From: Clostridia bacterium
GTDB taxonomy: Bacteria > Bacillota > Clostridia > Oscillospirales > Acutalibacteraceae
Assembly (NCBI GenBank): GCA_900771185.1
Contig: CAAGND010000185.1
Location: 1 to 9,464 of the forward strand
Reading direction: 5' to 3'
Length of the DNA: 9,464 bases
Positions 1-6,093 of the stretch are shown here, piece after piece. Position 1 is the first letter of the stretch. Every line of letters begins with the position of its first letter. The position numbers and the translations under genes are program-made. The notes below the pieces were generated by a model, which searched no databases, had not been told where the DNA came from, and saw only the letters and a program-made list of their open reading frames with translations.

Positions 1-147
1 GCCTGCGAGGTTCTGCGCGATACGGATATGCCCATAATAGAGCTGTCAAGCCTGCTCGGATATGAGAGTCTGAGTCACTTCAACCGAATTTTCAAGGAGC
101 ATACCGGTGTTACTCCGGCAGCATACCGGAAAGGGCGCAGAGCCTGA
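1..147 (+). CDS. AraC-family transcriptional regulator, C-terminal fragment (cut by window edge)
   Basis: Frame 1 is open from base 1 to a TGA at 145-147 and gives the last 48 residues of a protein whose start lies outside the window. The end carries the second helix-turn-helix of an AraC/XylS DNA-binding domain: the pattern LLGYESLSHFNRIFKEHTG then VTPAAYRK matches the family signature (G-Y-x-S-x-S-H-F-x-R-x-F-K, G-x-T-P-x-x-Y-R). Such proteins are usually transcriptional activators, often of carbohydrate genes. The effector domain is not visible, so it could be a one-component sugar sensor or a YesN-type response regulator. It converges with the phosphorylase gene and is separated from it by a terminator and repeats, so it is not in the same operon. 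Whether it controls the neighbouring sugar locus cannot be told from this fragment. Confidence 0.9.
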   Translation, partial: ACEVLRDTDMPIIELSSLLGYESLSHFNRIFKEHTGVTPAAYRKGRRA

Positions 148-162
148 AAGATAGAAAAAGTG

Positions 163-199
163 AAAGCTGTCATTCCTCTCCCGGAATGACAGCTTTTTT
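163..199 (+). terminator. Rho-independent terminator of the AraC-family gene, possibly bidirectional
   Basis: A perfect 14-bp inverted repeat (AAAGCTGTCATTCC at 163-176 and its complement at 183-196) with a 6-base loop begins 15 bases after the regulator's stop codon. It runs into six T residues (194-199), then G and four more T. On the minus strand the same stem is followed by TTTCACTTTTTC, so it could also stop leftward transcription arriving from the phosphorylase gene, for which no better terminator is seen. Confidence 0.92.
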
Positions 200-216
200 G
201 TTTTGCAAGAGTTTTA

Positions 217-241
217 CGGGTGATTCGTGATTAGCCCCTAC
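217..241 (-). repeat. REP-like hairpin element, copy 1 (degenerate)
   Basis: Read on the minus strand this begins GTAGGGGCTAATC and ends GATTCACCC, a decayed version of the perfect hairpin at 5930-5954. The GTAGGGG head is intact, while the stem has mismatches. It is one of a same-orientation set with copies at 261-284, 315-341 and 5930-5954. It lies in noncoding DNA downstream of two convergent genes. Confidence 0.65.
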
Positions 242-260
242 GAATTTGATGGTTTTTCAT

Positions 261-284
261 CGGGCGAACACAGTTCGCCTCTAC
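261..284 (-). repeat. REP-like hairpin element, copy 2
   Basis: The 7-bp stem GGCGAAC (263-269) pairs with GTTCGCC (273-279) around a 3-base loop. On the minus strand the element starts GTAGAGG, the same head with one change. The stem sequence differs from copies 1 and 3 but still pairs, so structure is kept while sequence varies. Confidence 0.7.
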
Positions 285-314
285 CGCCTGATACCTAACT
301 CCTAATGCCTAAAA
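285..314 (-). repeat. Degenerate heptanucleotide tandem repeat (TTAGGNR-like)
   Basis: On the minus strand the 30 bases read as TT followed by heptads TTAGGCA, TTAGGAG, TTAGGTA, TCAGGCG, running directly into the GTAG head of hairpin copy 2. A related run lies at 5955-5983 (TTAGATA, TTAGATG, TCAAACG, GTAGACG), again abutting a hairpin element. No coding potential is apparent. Confidence 0.6.
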
Positions 315-341
315 CGGGAGGGCACGGAGACCCTCCCCTAC
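315..341 (-). repeat. REP-like hairpin element, copy 3
   Basis: The 7-bp stem GGGAGGG (316-322) pairs with CCCTCCC (331-337) around an 8-base loop. The minus-strand head is GTAGGGG, as in copies 1 and 4. The stem sequence is unlike the other copies, so the family keeps the head and the ability to fold rather than the stem sequence. Confidence 0.7.
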
Positions 342-342
342 G

Positions 343-402
343 AACCGAATATAAAATTCATCGTCTAATGTCGGACATCTAAAATCCAACGTCTGTTTAA
401 CA
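343..402. repeat. Degraded heptad-repeat stretch
   Basis: AT-rich noncoding DNA with scattered copies of the heptad theme on the minus strand (TTAGATG, TCCGACA, TTAGACG). It connects hairpin copy 3 to the double-palindrome repeat at 403-452. No promoter or gene is seen here. Confidence 0.4.
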
Positions 403-452
403 CCTCATCCGTCACGGCTGCGCCGTGCCACCTTCTCCTCAAGGAGAAGGCT
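403..452. repeat. Double-palindrome intergenic repeat
   Basis: Two adjacent palindromes: CACGGC (413-418) with GCCGTG (422-427), loop 3, and CCTTCTCC (431-438) with GGAGAAGG (443-450), loop 4. They are preceded by CCTCATCCGT and followed by CT. I recall very similar units dispersed in gut Clostridia genomes, but that is memory rather than a search. It lies 17 bases past the phosphorylase stop. No T-run follows either stem on the minus strand, so it is not a typical terminator, though it could protect the mRNA 3' end. Confidence 0.6.
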
Positions 453-468
453 GAACAAGCTGAGCATA

Positions 469-2814
469 TTAAAGCTCCCATATTTTTTCCGCATATTCTC
501 TGACAGCCCTGTCCGAGGAGAATCTGCCCGCGCGGCACATATTCAGCCAGCACTTTTTGGCAAACGCGTATCTGTCCGAATAATCGCGGTTGACCCTGAG
601 TTTTGTTCTGAGGCAGTCATCAAAATCGAGCAGGAGAAAATAGTGGTCGGGCTTGTGCCAATCGGCGCCCTCAAGCAGCGAGTTATAAAGTTCCCTGAAC
701 ATTCCTGTGCCGCCGTCATCGAGCGTCCCGTCAACAAGCGCGTCAAGGCAGCGCTTTATTCTCCCGTCACTTTCATAGAGGCTTTTCGGGTCATAGCTGT
801 CCCTGACGGACAGAATATCGTCAACCCTTGCACCGAAGATATAGTTGTTCTCCTCTCCTGCCTCCCCGACTATCTCTATATTCGCTCCGTCATATGTGCC
901 GAGGGTCACGGCGCCGTTGAGCATGAGCTTCATGTTTCCGGTGCCGCTCGCCTCCGTGCCCGCTGTTGATATCTGCTCGGAAACATCCGCCGCCGCAACT
1001 ATTTTTTCGGCATAAGACACATTGTAATTTGAGGCAAAAATCACGTTGATAAAGCGGCTGACTTCGCTGTCGTTCCTTATCAGCGCCGCCGTCTCGCTTA
1101 TAAGCTTGATTATAGCCTTGGCTCTGAAATACCCCGGAGCCGCTTTCGCGCCGAAGATAAAGGTTGTCGGTATAAAATCCGTAAGCGTTTTTTCCTTGAT
1201 TTCAAAATAAAGTTCAAGTATACACAGAATATTCAGAAGCTGCCGCTTATACTCGTGCAGGCGCTTTATCTGAACATCGGCGATTGTCTGCGGGTCAAAG
1301 AGCTCACCGTCATGGGCATAAATATAGTCAGCAAGAAGCCTCTTGTTCCCCTCTTTTATCTCCATAAAACGGTCGAGCACCGCTCTGTCATCCGCATATT
1401 TTTCAAGCTCTCGGAGACTTTCCAGATCATTGAGCCACCTGTCGCTGCCCAAAAGCTCAGTGACAAGCTGTGACAGTCCCCTGTTGCAGACCCCGAGCCA
1501 GCGGCGCTGTGTTATTCCGTTTGTCACGTTGACAAACTTTTCGGGGAACAGCCTATACCAGAATTTCAGAACGTCATTTTTGAGAATATCCGTGTGCAGC
1601 CTTGCAACGCCGTTGATATGACTTGAACAGCGGCAGGCAAGATAGGCCATATGCACCGTGGTGTCCTGAACAATGCGAAGCTGCGGCATATCCTCCTGCG
1701 GCACATCCGCTTCTCTGAGCTCCGTGTCAAAGGTATGGCTTATTTTATTTATTATATCGGCAATCTGCGGTGATACCTTCCGCACAAGTCCGATATCCCA
1801 TTTTTCCAAAGCCTCCTGCATAACGGTGTGATTTGTATAGTTGAACACCTCACCCGCCGTTTTCAGCGCGAAGTCAAAGCTCTCGCCTTCGAGCATCATC
1901 AGCCTTATAAGCTCCGGCACGGCTATCACGGGATGCGTATCGTTGAGCTGAATCGCCGTAAACTTTGCGAAATCAGAATATCCGCTGCCGTGAACAGTTC
2001 TATACTGCCTTATGATATCCTGAAGAGATGCGCTTGAAAAGAAATACTGCTGTCTGAGCCTTAAAAGCTTGCCCGCCGTCTGCGAGTCGTTGGGATAGAG
2101 AACTCTCGATATATTTTCGGCAAGATTTTTCTGCCTGACTGCGGCCGCATATTTCTGTTCGTTGAAGAGGTCAAAGTCAAAATCCTCAACAGGCTCCGCC
2201 TGCCACAGGCGAAGGGTGGCGACATTTCCCGATGCGAAACCGATTATCGGCATATCATACGGCACAGCCGTCACCTCCCCGTCCGCAAACCCAACTCTGA
2301 CGCTCTCATCCGCACGTCTTACGGACCATGGGTCCCCAAATCGCCTCCAGTCATCGATCTCCTCAGTCTGGCAGCCGTTTTCTATCCTCTGCCTGAAAAG
2401 CCCGAATCCGTATCTTATACCGTATCCGTCAAGAGGAATGCCGCACGAGGCGGCGCTGTCCAGAAAGCACGCGGCAAGTCTGCCCAAGCCCCCATTGCCG
2501 AGAGCCGCATCCTCAATTTCCTCAAAATCCCCTATATCAAAGCCCTTCTCCTCAAGAAGAGACTTCGCTTCTCCGTAAAGCCCGGTACAGAAGAGGTTGT
2601 TATACACAGCTCTTCCCACAAGAAACTCCGCAGACAGATAGAACGCCCTGCGAACCCGCATGTGCTTTTCACGGGAACAACGCCAGTCGTCCGATATGCT
2701 CTCCATAACAGCCGCGGAAATTGCGTTGTGAAGCTGTTTTATATCAAGCTCCTCTATGTTTTTCTGATACAGAAGCTTTGAAAAAGCTTCTGCCCTTTCC
2801 CTGAATACGCTCAT
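469..2814 (-). CDS. glgP: Alpha-glucan (glycogen/maltodextrin) phosphorylase, GT35
   Basis: This 781-residue PLP enzyme releases glucose-1-phosphate from the non-reducing ends of alpha-1,4-glucans in the cytoplasm. The length is near-complete for bacterial family members. Hallmarks in order: GNGGLGRLAACFLDS (106-120), NLAENISRVLYPND (230-243), QLNDTHP (289-295), YTNHTV (326-331), NVTNGITQRRWL (429-440), phosphate-site DVQIKRLHEYKRQL with K517, R518 and K523, then STAGTEASGTGNMK with the PLP-binding lysine at K629. The ATG is preceded by GGAGG with a 5-base gap, and the gene starts 17 bases after malQ stops, so the two are surely co-transcribed. Next to MalQ and a sugar importer it probably acts as a maltodextrin phosphorylase (MalP role); sequence alone does not separate this from storage-glycogen breakdown. 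By length-matched comparison with my memory of muscle phosphorylase, the active-site His of the GSHAVNGVA motif falls on S398, with H399 next to it. Confidence 0.96.
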   Translation of the reverse strand: MSVFRERAEAFSKLLYQKNIEELDIKQLHNAISAAVMESISDDWRCSREKHMRVRRAFYLSAEFLVGRAVYNNLFCTGLYGEAKSLLEEKGFDIGDFEEIEDAALGNGGLGRLAACFLDSAASCGIPLDGYGIRYGFGLFRQRIENGCQTEEIDDWRRFGDPWSVRRADESVRVGFADGEVTAVPYDMPIIGFASGNVATLRLWQAEPVEDFDFDLFNEQKYAAAVRQKNLAENISRVLYPNDSQTAGKLLRLRQQYFFSSASLQDIIRQYRTVHGSGYSDFAKFTAIQLNDTHPVIAVPELIRLMMLEGESFDFALKTAGEVFNYTNHTVMQEALEKWDIGLVRKVSPQIADIINKISHTFDTELREADVPQEDMPQLRIVQDTTVHMAYLACRCSSHINGVARLHTDILKNDVLKFWYRLFPEKFVNVTNGITQRRWLGVCNRGLSQLVTELLGSDRWLNDLESLRELEKYADDRAVLDRFMEIKEGNKRLLADYIYAHDGELFDPQTIADVQIKRLHEYKRQLLNILCILELYFEIKEKTLTDFIPTTFIFGAKAAPGYFRAKAIIKLISETAALIRNDSEVSRFINVIFASNYNVSYAEKIVAAADVSEQISTAGTEASGTGNMKLMLNGAVTLGTYDGANIEIVGEAGEENNYIFGARVDDILSVRDSYDPKSLYESDGRIKRCLDALVDGTLDDGGTGMFRELYNSLLEGADWHKPDHYFLLLDFDDCLRTKLRVNRDYSDRYAFAKKCWLNMCRAGRFSSDRAVREYAEKIWEL

Positions 2815-2831
2815 TTCAACCTCCCGAAAAA

Positions 2832-4325
2832 TCAGCTTTTCCTGCCGTAGAGCCGTGTATATTTTGCAAGAAACTCAAACGGTTCGTTTGAAAGCTGTTC
2901 TTTTGTCGCCCTCCACTGCCAGTTTCCGCCGACGGTTGAGGGTGTGTTCATGCGTGCCTGAGAGCCGAGACCTATGAGATCCTGCATGGTCAATATGCAG
3001 GTGTTTGAGACGCTTGACAGCGCCGCGAGCATCATATTTCTCGCTATATTTTTCGTCTTACCCGCTCTGAGATACTCCCGGGCAAACCTCACGTCCTCGC
3101 GCTTGGCTGTCTGTGTCCAGCCCAGCAGTGTGTCGTTGTCGTGTGTGCCTGTGTAGACGACACTGTTCTTTATATAGTTGTGCGGCAGATAGTTGCTCTC
3201 CTCCCGTGAATCAAAGGCAAACTGGAGCACATTCATGCCGGGGAAACCGCTCTCCGCGAGAAGCGCTCTGACCTCATCGGTGAGGAATCCGAGATCCTCC
3301 GCAATAACGGGCAGTCTGCCGAGCTGACGCTCCACACTCTTCCAAAAATCCATTCCGGGACCCTTGCGCCACACCCCGAACCTCGCCGTCTTTTCATCGG
3401 GCTTGATGCAGTAAAAGGACTCAAAACCCCTGAAATGGTCTATTCTCACCGCGTCATATATCAGAAAAGCGCTTCTTAACCTGTCTATCCACCATTTATA
3501 GCCGCTTTTTTTCAGCGCGCTCCAATCATAGACTGGGTTTCCCCAGAGCTGTCCGTCCTCCGAAAAGGCATCCGGCGGGCAGCCCGCCACAAGAGACGGA
3601 TTAAGGTTTTCATCGAGGGCGAATATATCGCCGTTTAACCACACATCGGCGCTGTCCGGAGCCACATATATCGGAAGATCTCCGATAATATAAATGCCCT
3701 TGTCGTTGGCATATCGCTTAAGGCGCTTCCACTGAGAAAAGAAAAAGTATTGGAGCATTTTATAATATTCAATGCCCTGAGCGTTGTTTTTTGAAAAATC
3801 CGAAAGTGTTTTTTTATCCCTGAATCTGAATTCGGCGTCCCAGCCGCTGAAGGGTGCGCCGCCGAAGCTGTCCTTCACCGCCATGAAGAGCGCATAGTCA
3901 TCGAGCCAGCCCGACTCACTCTCGCAGAAGCTCTCATAATCCTGCGGCGGATTTTTCACAAAGGCGTCAAACAGCTTGCCGAACAAGCCGCGTCTGCCCT
4001 TATACACCAGTGCATAGTCGACACGGGTGCTGTCGCTCCCCCAATCCGTCTGCTCAATATCGCTCTTTTTAAGATATCCCTCACCGCAGAGAAGCTCAAG
4101 GTCGATGAGATACGGATTCCCCGCAAAGGTCGAAAAGCTCTGATACGGCGAGTCGCCGAAGCCTGTTGGGCATATAGGCAGTATCTGCCAGAAGGTCTGA
4201 CCCGCGCCGGCGAGCCTGTCAACAAAATCGAACGCGCTTTTCCCCAGAGTTCCTATACCTCCCTCCGAGGGCAGGGAGGAGATATGCATCAGAACGCCGC
4301 TGCTCCGTTTTGAAAGCTCAACCAC
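2832..4325 (-). CDS. malQ: 4-alpha-glucanotransferase (amylomaltase, GH77)
   Basis: This 497-residue cytosolic enzyme transfers maltosyl and longer units between malto-oligosaccharides, making chains long enough for phosphorylase and releasing glucose. The N-terminus SSGVLMHISSLPS (8-20) and GDSPYQSFSTFAGNPYLIDLELL (57-79) are family hallmarks. The GH77 catalytic triad is present: nucleophile D296 in RIDHFRG, acid/base E343 in AEDLG, and D396 in GTHDNDT. MNTPSTVGGNWQWR (459-472) is the usual C-terminal signature. The length is typical of compact bacterial MalQ without added starch-binding domains. The start is GTG (4325-4323), the only reasonable in-frame start before the conserved N-terminus; an AGAGG lies 7 bases upstream. 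It begins 23 bases after the ABC ATPase stops and ends 17 bases before glgP, fitting one transcript. Confidence 0.96.
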   Translation of the reverse strand: MVELSKRSSGVLMHISSLPSEGGIGTLGKSAFDFVDRLAGAGQTFWQILPICPTGFGDSPYQSFSTFAGNPYLIDLELLCGEGYLKKSDIEQTDWGSDSTRVDYALVYKGRRGLFGKLFDAFVKNPPQDYESFCESESGWLDDYALFMAVKDSFGGAPFSGWDAEFRFRDKKTLSDFSKNNAQGIEYYKMLQYFFFSQWKRLKRYANDKGIYIIGDLPIYVAPDSADVWLNGDIFALDENLNPSLVAGCPPDAFSEDGQLWGNPVYDWSALKKSGYKWWIDRLRSAFLIYDAVRIDHFRGFESFYCIKPDEKTARFGVWRKGPGMDFWKSVERQLGRLPVIAEDLGFLTDEVRALLAESGFPGMNVLQFAFDSREESNYLPHNYIKNSVVYTGTHDNDTLLGWTQTAKREDVRFAREYLRAGKTKNIARNMMLAALSSVSNTCILTMQDLIGLGSQARMNTPSTVGGNWQWRATKEQLSNEPFEFLAKYTRLYGRKS

Positions 4326-4348
4326 AAAAACACCTCTGTTTTCCTCCG

Positions 4349-5458
4349 TCAGTCACAGATAAGTTTCCCCGTATCCGGGTCGAAGATATGCGGGACATCG
4401 GTGTTGAGAAACAGGTCGATGTCGCTGCCGCTTTTCACGTTCACGCCCGACGGCACCTTGGCGACCACTCTCTTGCCTCCTATCCGGGAATACACATATA
4501 TCTCCGCGCCCATCATCTCGGCCAGCTCCGCGTGAAGCCGCACTCTGTTGCTCATATCCGGCAGGGCGGATGTTCGGTCAACAAGAAAATCCTCCGGACG
4601 AGCGCCGTACACCACCGGTCTGCCCGCATAATTTTTCAGCTCCCCACCCTGCATACGGTCGGGAAGCGCCACACAGCCATTATCAAATGCCGCATAGAGC
4701 TTTTCTCCCTTTTCAACAATCCGCGCATCGATGAAGTTCATCTGCGGAGTGCCGATAAATCCCGCTACAAACATATTACACGGGTGGGCATATATCTGTT
4801 CCGGAGTGTCCACCTGATGTATCACTCCGTCTTTCATAACAACTATCCTGTCCGCCATCGTCATCGCCTCCGTCTGGTCATGCGTGACATAGACGAAGGT
4901 CGTCTGCAGATCCTGGTGAAGCTTTGCTATCTGTGAACGCATCTCCGTTCTGAGCTTTGCATCAAGGTTTGACAGCGGCTCATCAAGCAGGAAAACCGCG
5001 GGATCCCTGACCATCGCTCTGCCGAGCGCCACTCTCTGCCGCTGACCGCCCGAGAGTGCCTTCGGCTTGCGGCTGAGATACTTTTCAATATCGAGAATCT
5101 TGGCAACCTCATGCACCTTTTTGTCGATTTCGACCTTCGGAACCTTGCGCAGAGAAAGCGCGAAAGCCATATTCTTATAAACCGTCATGTGAGGATAGAG
5201 TGCATAGCTCTGAAACACCATGGCGATATCCCTGTCCTTGGGCGCAACGTTGTTGACTACCCTGTCACCTATTTTCAGCTCGCCCGAGGTTATTTCCTCA
5301 AGACCCGCTATCATACGCAGTGTCGTTGACTTTCCGCAGCCGGACGGGCCGACAAGAATAACAAACTCCCTGTCCCTTATCTCCAGATCGAGCCCCGGTA
5401 TGACCGTGACGCCGTCCTCATAGGTTTTGACTACGTTTTTTAACGTTATGGATGCCAT
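4349..5458 (-). CDS. msmK: Carbohydrate ABC transporter ATP-binding protein, MsmK/UgpC/MalK type
   Basis: A 369-residue ATPase that would energise CUT1 sugar importers at the inner face of the membrane. Walker A GPSGCGKST is at 37-45, Q-loop Q83, signature LSGGQ at 135-139, Walker B VFLLDEP at 155-161 with catalytic E160, D-loop SNLD at 163-166 and switch H193. The C-terminal third (about 236-369, including YGARPEDF) is the TOBE/regulatory region of the MalK family. In many Firmicutes this ATPase is shared among several sugar importers; here it sits downstream of one set of permeases but separated from them by a 635-base repeat island, so it may be transcribed separately with malQ and glgP. 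GGGAGG at 5471-5476 (minus) precedes the ATG at 5458. UgpC is the usual automated name; the maltodextrin role is inferred from malQ and glgP. Confidence 0.95.
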   Translation of the reverse strand: MASITLKNVVKTYEDGVTVIPGLDLEIRDREFVILVGPSGCGKSTTLRMIAGLEEITSGELKIGDRVVNNVAPKDRDIAMVFQSYALYPHMTVYKNMAFALSLRKVPKVEIDKKVHEVAKILDIEKYLSRKPKALSGGQRQRVALGRAMVRDPAVFLLDEPLSNLDAKLRTEMRSQIAKLHQDLQTTFVYVTHDQTEAMTMADRIVVMKDGVIHQVDTPEQIYAHPCNMFVAGFIGTPQMNFIDARIVEKGEKLYAAFDNGCVALPDRMQGGELKNYAGRPVVYGARPEDFLVDRTSALPDMSNRVRLHAELAEMMGAEIYVYSRIGGKRVVAKVPSGVNVKSGSDIDLFLNTDVPHIFDPDTGKLICD

Positions 5459-5480
5459 TGTGAGACCTTCCTCCCATAAA

Positions 5481-5495
5481 TCTGATATTATCAGA
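5481..5495. promoter_or_regulatory. 15-base palindrome just upstream of the ATPase ribosome binding site
   Basis: TCTGATATTATCAGA is a perfect dyad (6-bp arms, 3-base centre) ending 5 bases before the GGGAGG of the ATPase gene. On the minus strand it contains GATAAT, close to a -10 box, but no -35 box is visible at the right distance. It could be an operator overlapping a weak promoter. It could also be a chance match within repeat-derived DNA: the same 10 bases TCTGATATTA recur at 6034-6043. Confidence 0.3.
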
Positions 5496-5520
5496 GCTTG
5501 TCAGCGACGCTGTGCGACTG

Positions 5521-5546
5521 TTAATCGCTCCGGGCGAACGCCGTTC
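5521..5546 (-). promoter_or_regulatory. Shared upstream motif GAACGGCG-(8)-GAGCGATTAA, ATPase copy
   Basis: On the minus strand GAACGGCG, an 8-base insert (TTCGCCCG) and GAGCGATTAA lie here, the last base at 5521, 63 bases from the ATPase start at 5458. The same two blocks without the insert lie upstream of the binding-protein gene at 9275-9292. The function is unknown; it could be a common regulator site or a shared repeat. Confidence 0.4.
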
Positions 5547-5608
5547 AACATTGATGTTGTTGTTCGGCGAACTGACGTCCGACAGCAACATGCTCAAGCA
5601 TGTCTCTT

Positions 5609-5643
5609 GAGCATTTTCTTTTGATGTACAAAAGAAAACGCTC
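5609..5643 (-). repeat. Long hairpin (15-bp stem)
   Basis: GAGC/GCTC plus TTTTCTTTTG/CAAAAGAAAA pair around a 5-base loop (5624-5628). The single A/C mismatch at 5613/5639 on the plus strand becomes a G-U wobble in a minus-strand transcript, so the RNA hairpin would be intact only in the direction of the operon. Its GAGCAT arm also pairs with ATGCTCAAG at 5590-5598 (partner CTTGAGCAT, 5606-5614), giving two mutually exclusive folds. Confidence 0.6.
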
Positions 5644-5809
5644 GCAAAAGAAAAGCACACGAGCCGTTCCCGCTCGACACCCGACCGCCTCAGCGCAAAC
5701 ACGCGCCCGGCGGCTTTTTTCACCTCGCTCGGCACATGCGCCCGCAAGCCTTCGGTCAGTGCGGGCTTGTGCGTACGGCTACGCCGTCCGTCCCCTCGCC
5801 GCTCTCAGG

Positions 5810-5843
5810 AATTTCCACGTTTGCGCTGCGGCTTGTGGAAATT
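5810..5843. repeat. Inverted repeat with 9-bp arms
   Basis: AATTTCCAC (5810-5818) pairs perfectly with GTGGAAATT (5835-5843) across a 16-base loop. No T-run follows on either strand, so it is not a terminator. It is part of the repeat island. A smaller hairpin ACGGC-TAC-GCCGT lies just to its left at 5775-5787. Confidence 0.55.
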
Positions 5844-5929
5844 GGTTCTTCGGTATCAGCAGTTCAAATGTGCGCAATTGTATAAAGTGATGTCACTCTG
5901 AATTGCAGGGTTTCGGCAGTGATTTTTGA

Positions 5930-5954
5930 CGGGCGATTCGTGAATCGCCCCTAC
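5930..5954 (-). repeat. REP-like hairpin element, copy 4 (best preserved)
   Basis: A perfect 9-bp stem, GGGCGATTC (5931-5939) with GAATCGCCC (5942-5950), has a 2-base loop and a CTAC foot at 5951-5954 that reads GTAG on the minus strand. It is the reference for the degenerate copy 1 at 217-241. It shows the GTAG-plus-hairpin architecture described for REP sequences mobilised by REP-associated tyrosine transposases. Confidence 0.75.
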
Positions 5955-5983
5955 CGTCTACCGTTTGACATCTAATATCTAAA
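5955..5983 (-). repeat. Degenerate heptanucleotide tandem repeat, second run
   Basis: On the minus strand this reads TTTAGATA-TTAGATG-TCAAACG-GTAGACG, running straight into the GTAGGGG head of hairpin copy 4. It has the same 7-base period and the same position relative to a hairpin as the run at 285-314. Confidence 0.55.
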
Positions 5984-5986
5984 CCA

Positions 5987-6011
5987 GGAAGATACAGCGA
6001 TCCTCCCCGAC
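5987..6011 (-). repeat. REP-like hairpin element, copy 5 (degenerate)
   Basis: GGAAGAT (5987-5993) and ATCCTCC (6000-6006) pair at six of seven positions; the mismatch is a G-U wobble on the minus strand. The foot reads GTCGGGG instead of GTAGGGG. The stem resembles copy 3 (315-341). Confidence 0.45.
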
Positions 6012-6074
6012 GGGTGGATAGCCTTTTCTTGTGTCTGATATTAAAAATCTGCAATCTGAAATTTACACCCGTCT

Positions 6075-6081
6075 CTCCTCC
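6075..6081 (-). promoter_or_regulatory. Orphan Shine-Dalgarno sequence after the second permease gene
   Basis: The minus strand reads GGAGGAG, a strong ribosome binding site, 12 bases after the permease stop codon, but no coding sequence follows. The nearest start-like triplet (GTG at 6068-6066) is followed at once by TAA. This is the spacing the next gene of the operon would have, suggesting a remnant left when the repeat island was inserted or a following gene was lost. Confidence 0.4.
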
Positions 6082-6093
6082 GCAGTTTAATCT

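Larger units (their letters stand above)
5459..6093. repeat. Noncoding repeat island between permease and ATPase genes
   Basis: These 635 bases contain no convincing gene. Open frames on both strands here (for example 5600-5890 + and 5418-5747 -) encode Arg/Ala/Ser-rich low-complexity products with no recognisable domain, start context or conservation. Instead the stretch is packed with palindromes: 5481-5495, 5533-5560, 5589-5614, 5609-5643, 5775-5787, 5810-5843, the REP-like elements at 5930-5954 and 5987-6011, and heptad repeats at 5955-5983. It breaks an otherwise tightly spaced minus-strand gene series. Confidence 0.7.

Noticed and set aside
205..345. Possible CRISPR array
   Set aside because: The repeated units are short hairpins with differing stems and irregular spacing separated by degenerate heptads; there are no identical direct repeats of CRISPR length and no cas genes.
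365..553. 62-residue minus-strand open frame over the phosphorylase 3' end
   Set aside because: It overlaps the end of the phosphorylase gene out of frame and runs into the repeat at 403-452; no domain is recognisable.
2162..2578. 138-residue plus-strand open frame antisense to the phosphorylase gene
   Set aside because: It is Ser/Pro-rich shadow translation of a conserved enzyme gene; no ribosome binding site or domain.
4310..4936. 208-residue plus-strand open frame antisense to the ATPase gene
   Set aside because: It is a shadow of the strongly conserved ABC ATPase reading on the opposite strand; its His-rich product matches no family I recognise.
5418..5747. 109-residue open frame on the minus strand overlapping the ATPase start
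   Set aside because: It overlaps the true ATPase start out of frame and covers repeat DNA; no recognisable domain or start context.
5600..5890. 96-residue open frame on the plus strand in the repeat island
   Set aside because: The product is Arg/Ala/Ser-rich without a domain, the frame spans several palindromes, and there is no good ribosome binding site. Repeat-derived open frames of this kind are common mis-annotations.
5459..6093. Riboswitch or known structured RNA in the long gap
   Set aside because: Many hairpins are present, but I recognise no conserved riboswitch core and several pieces are repeated elsewhere in the window.
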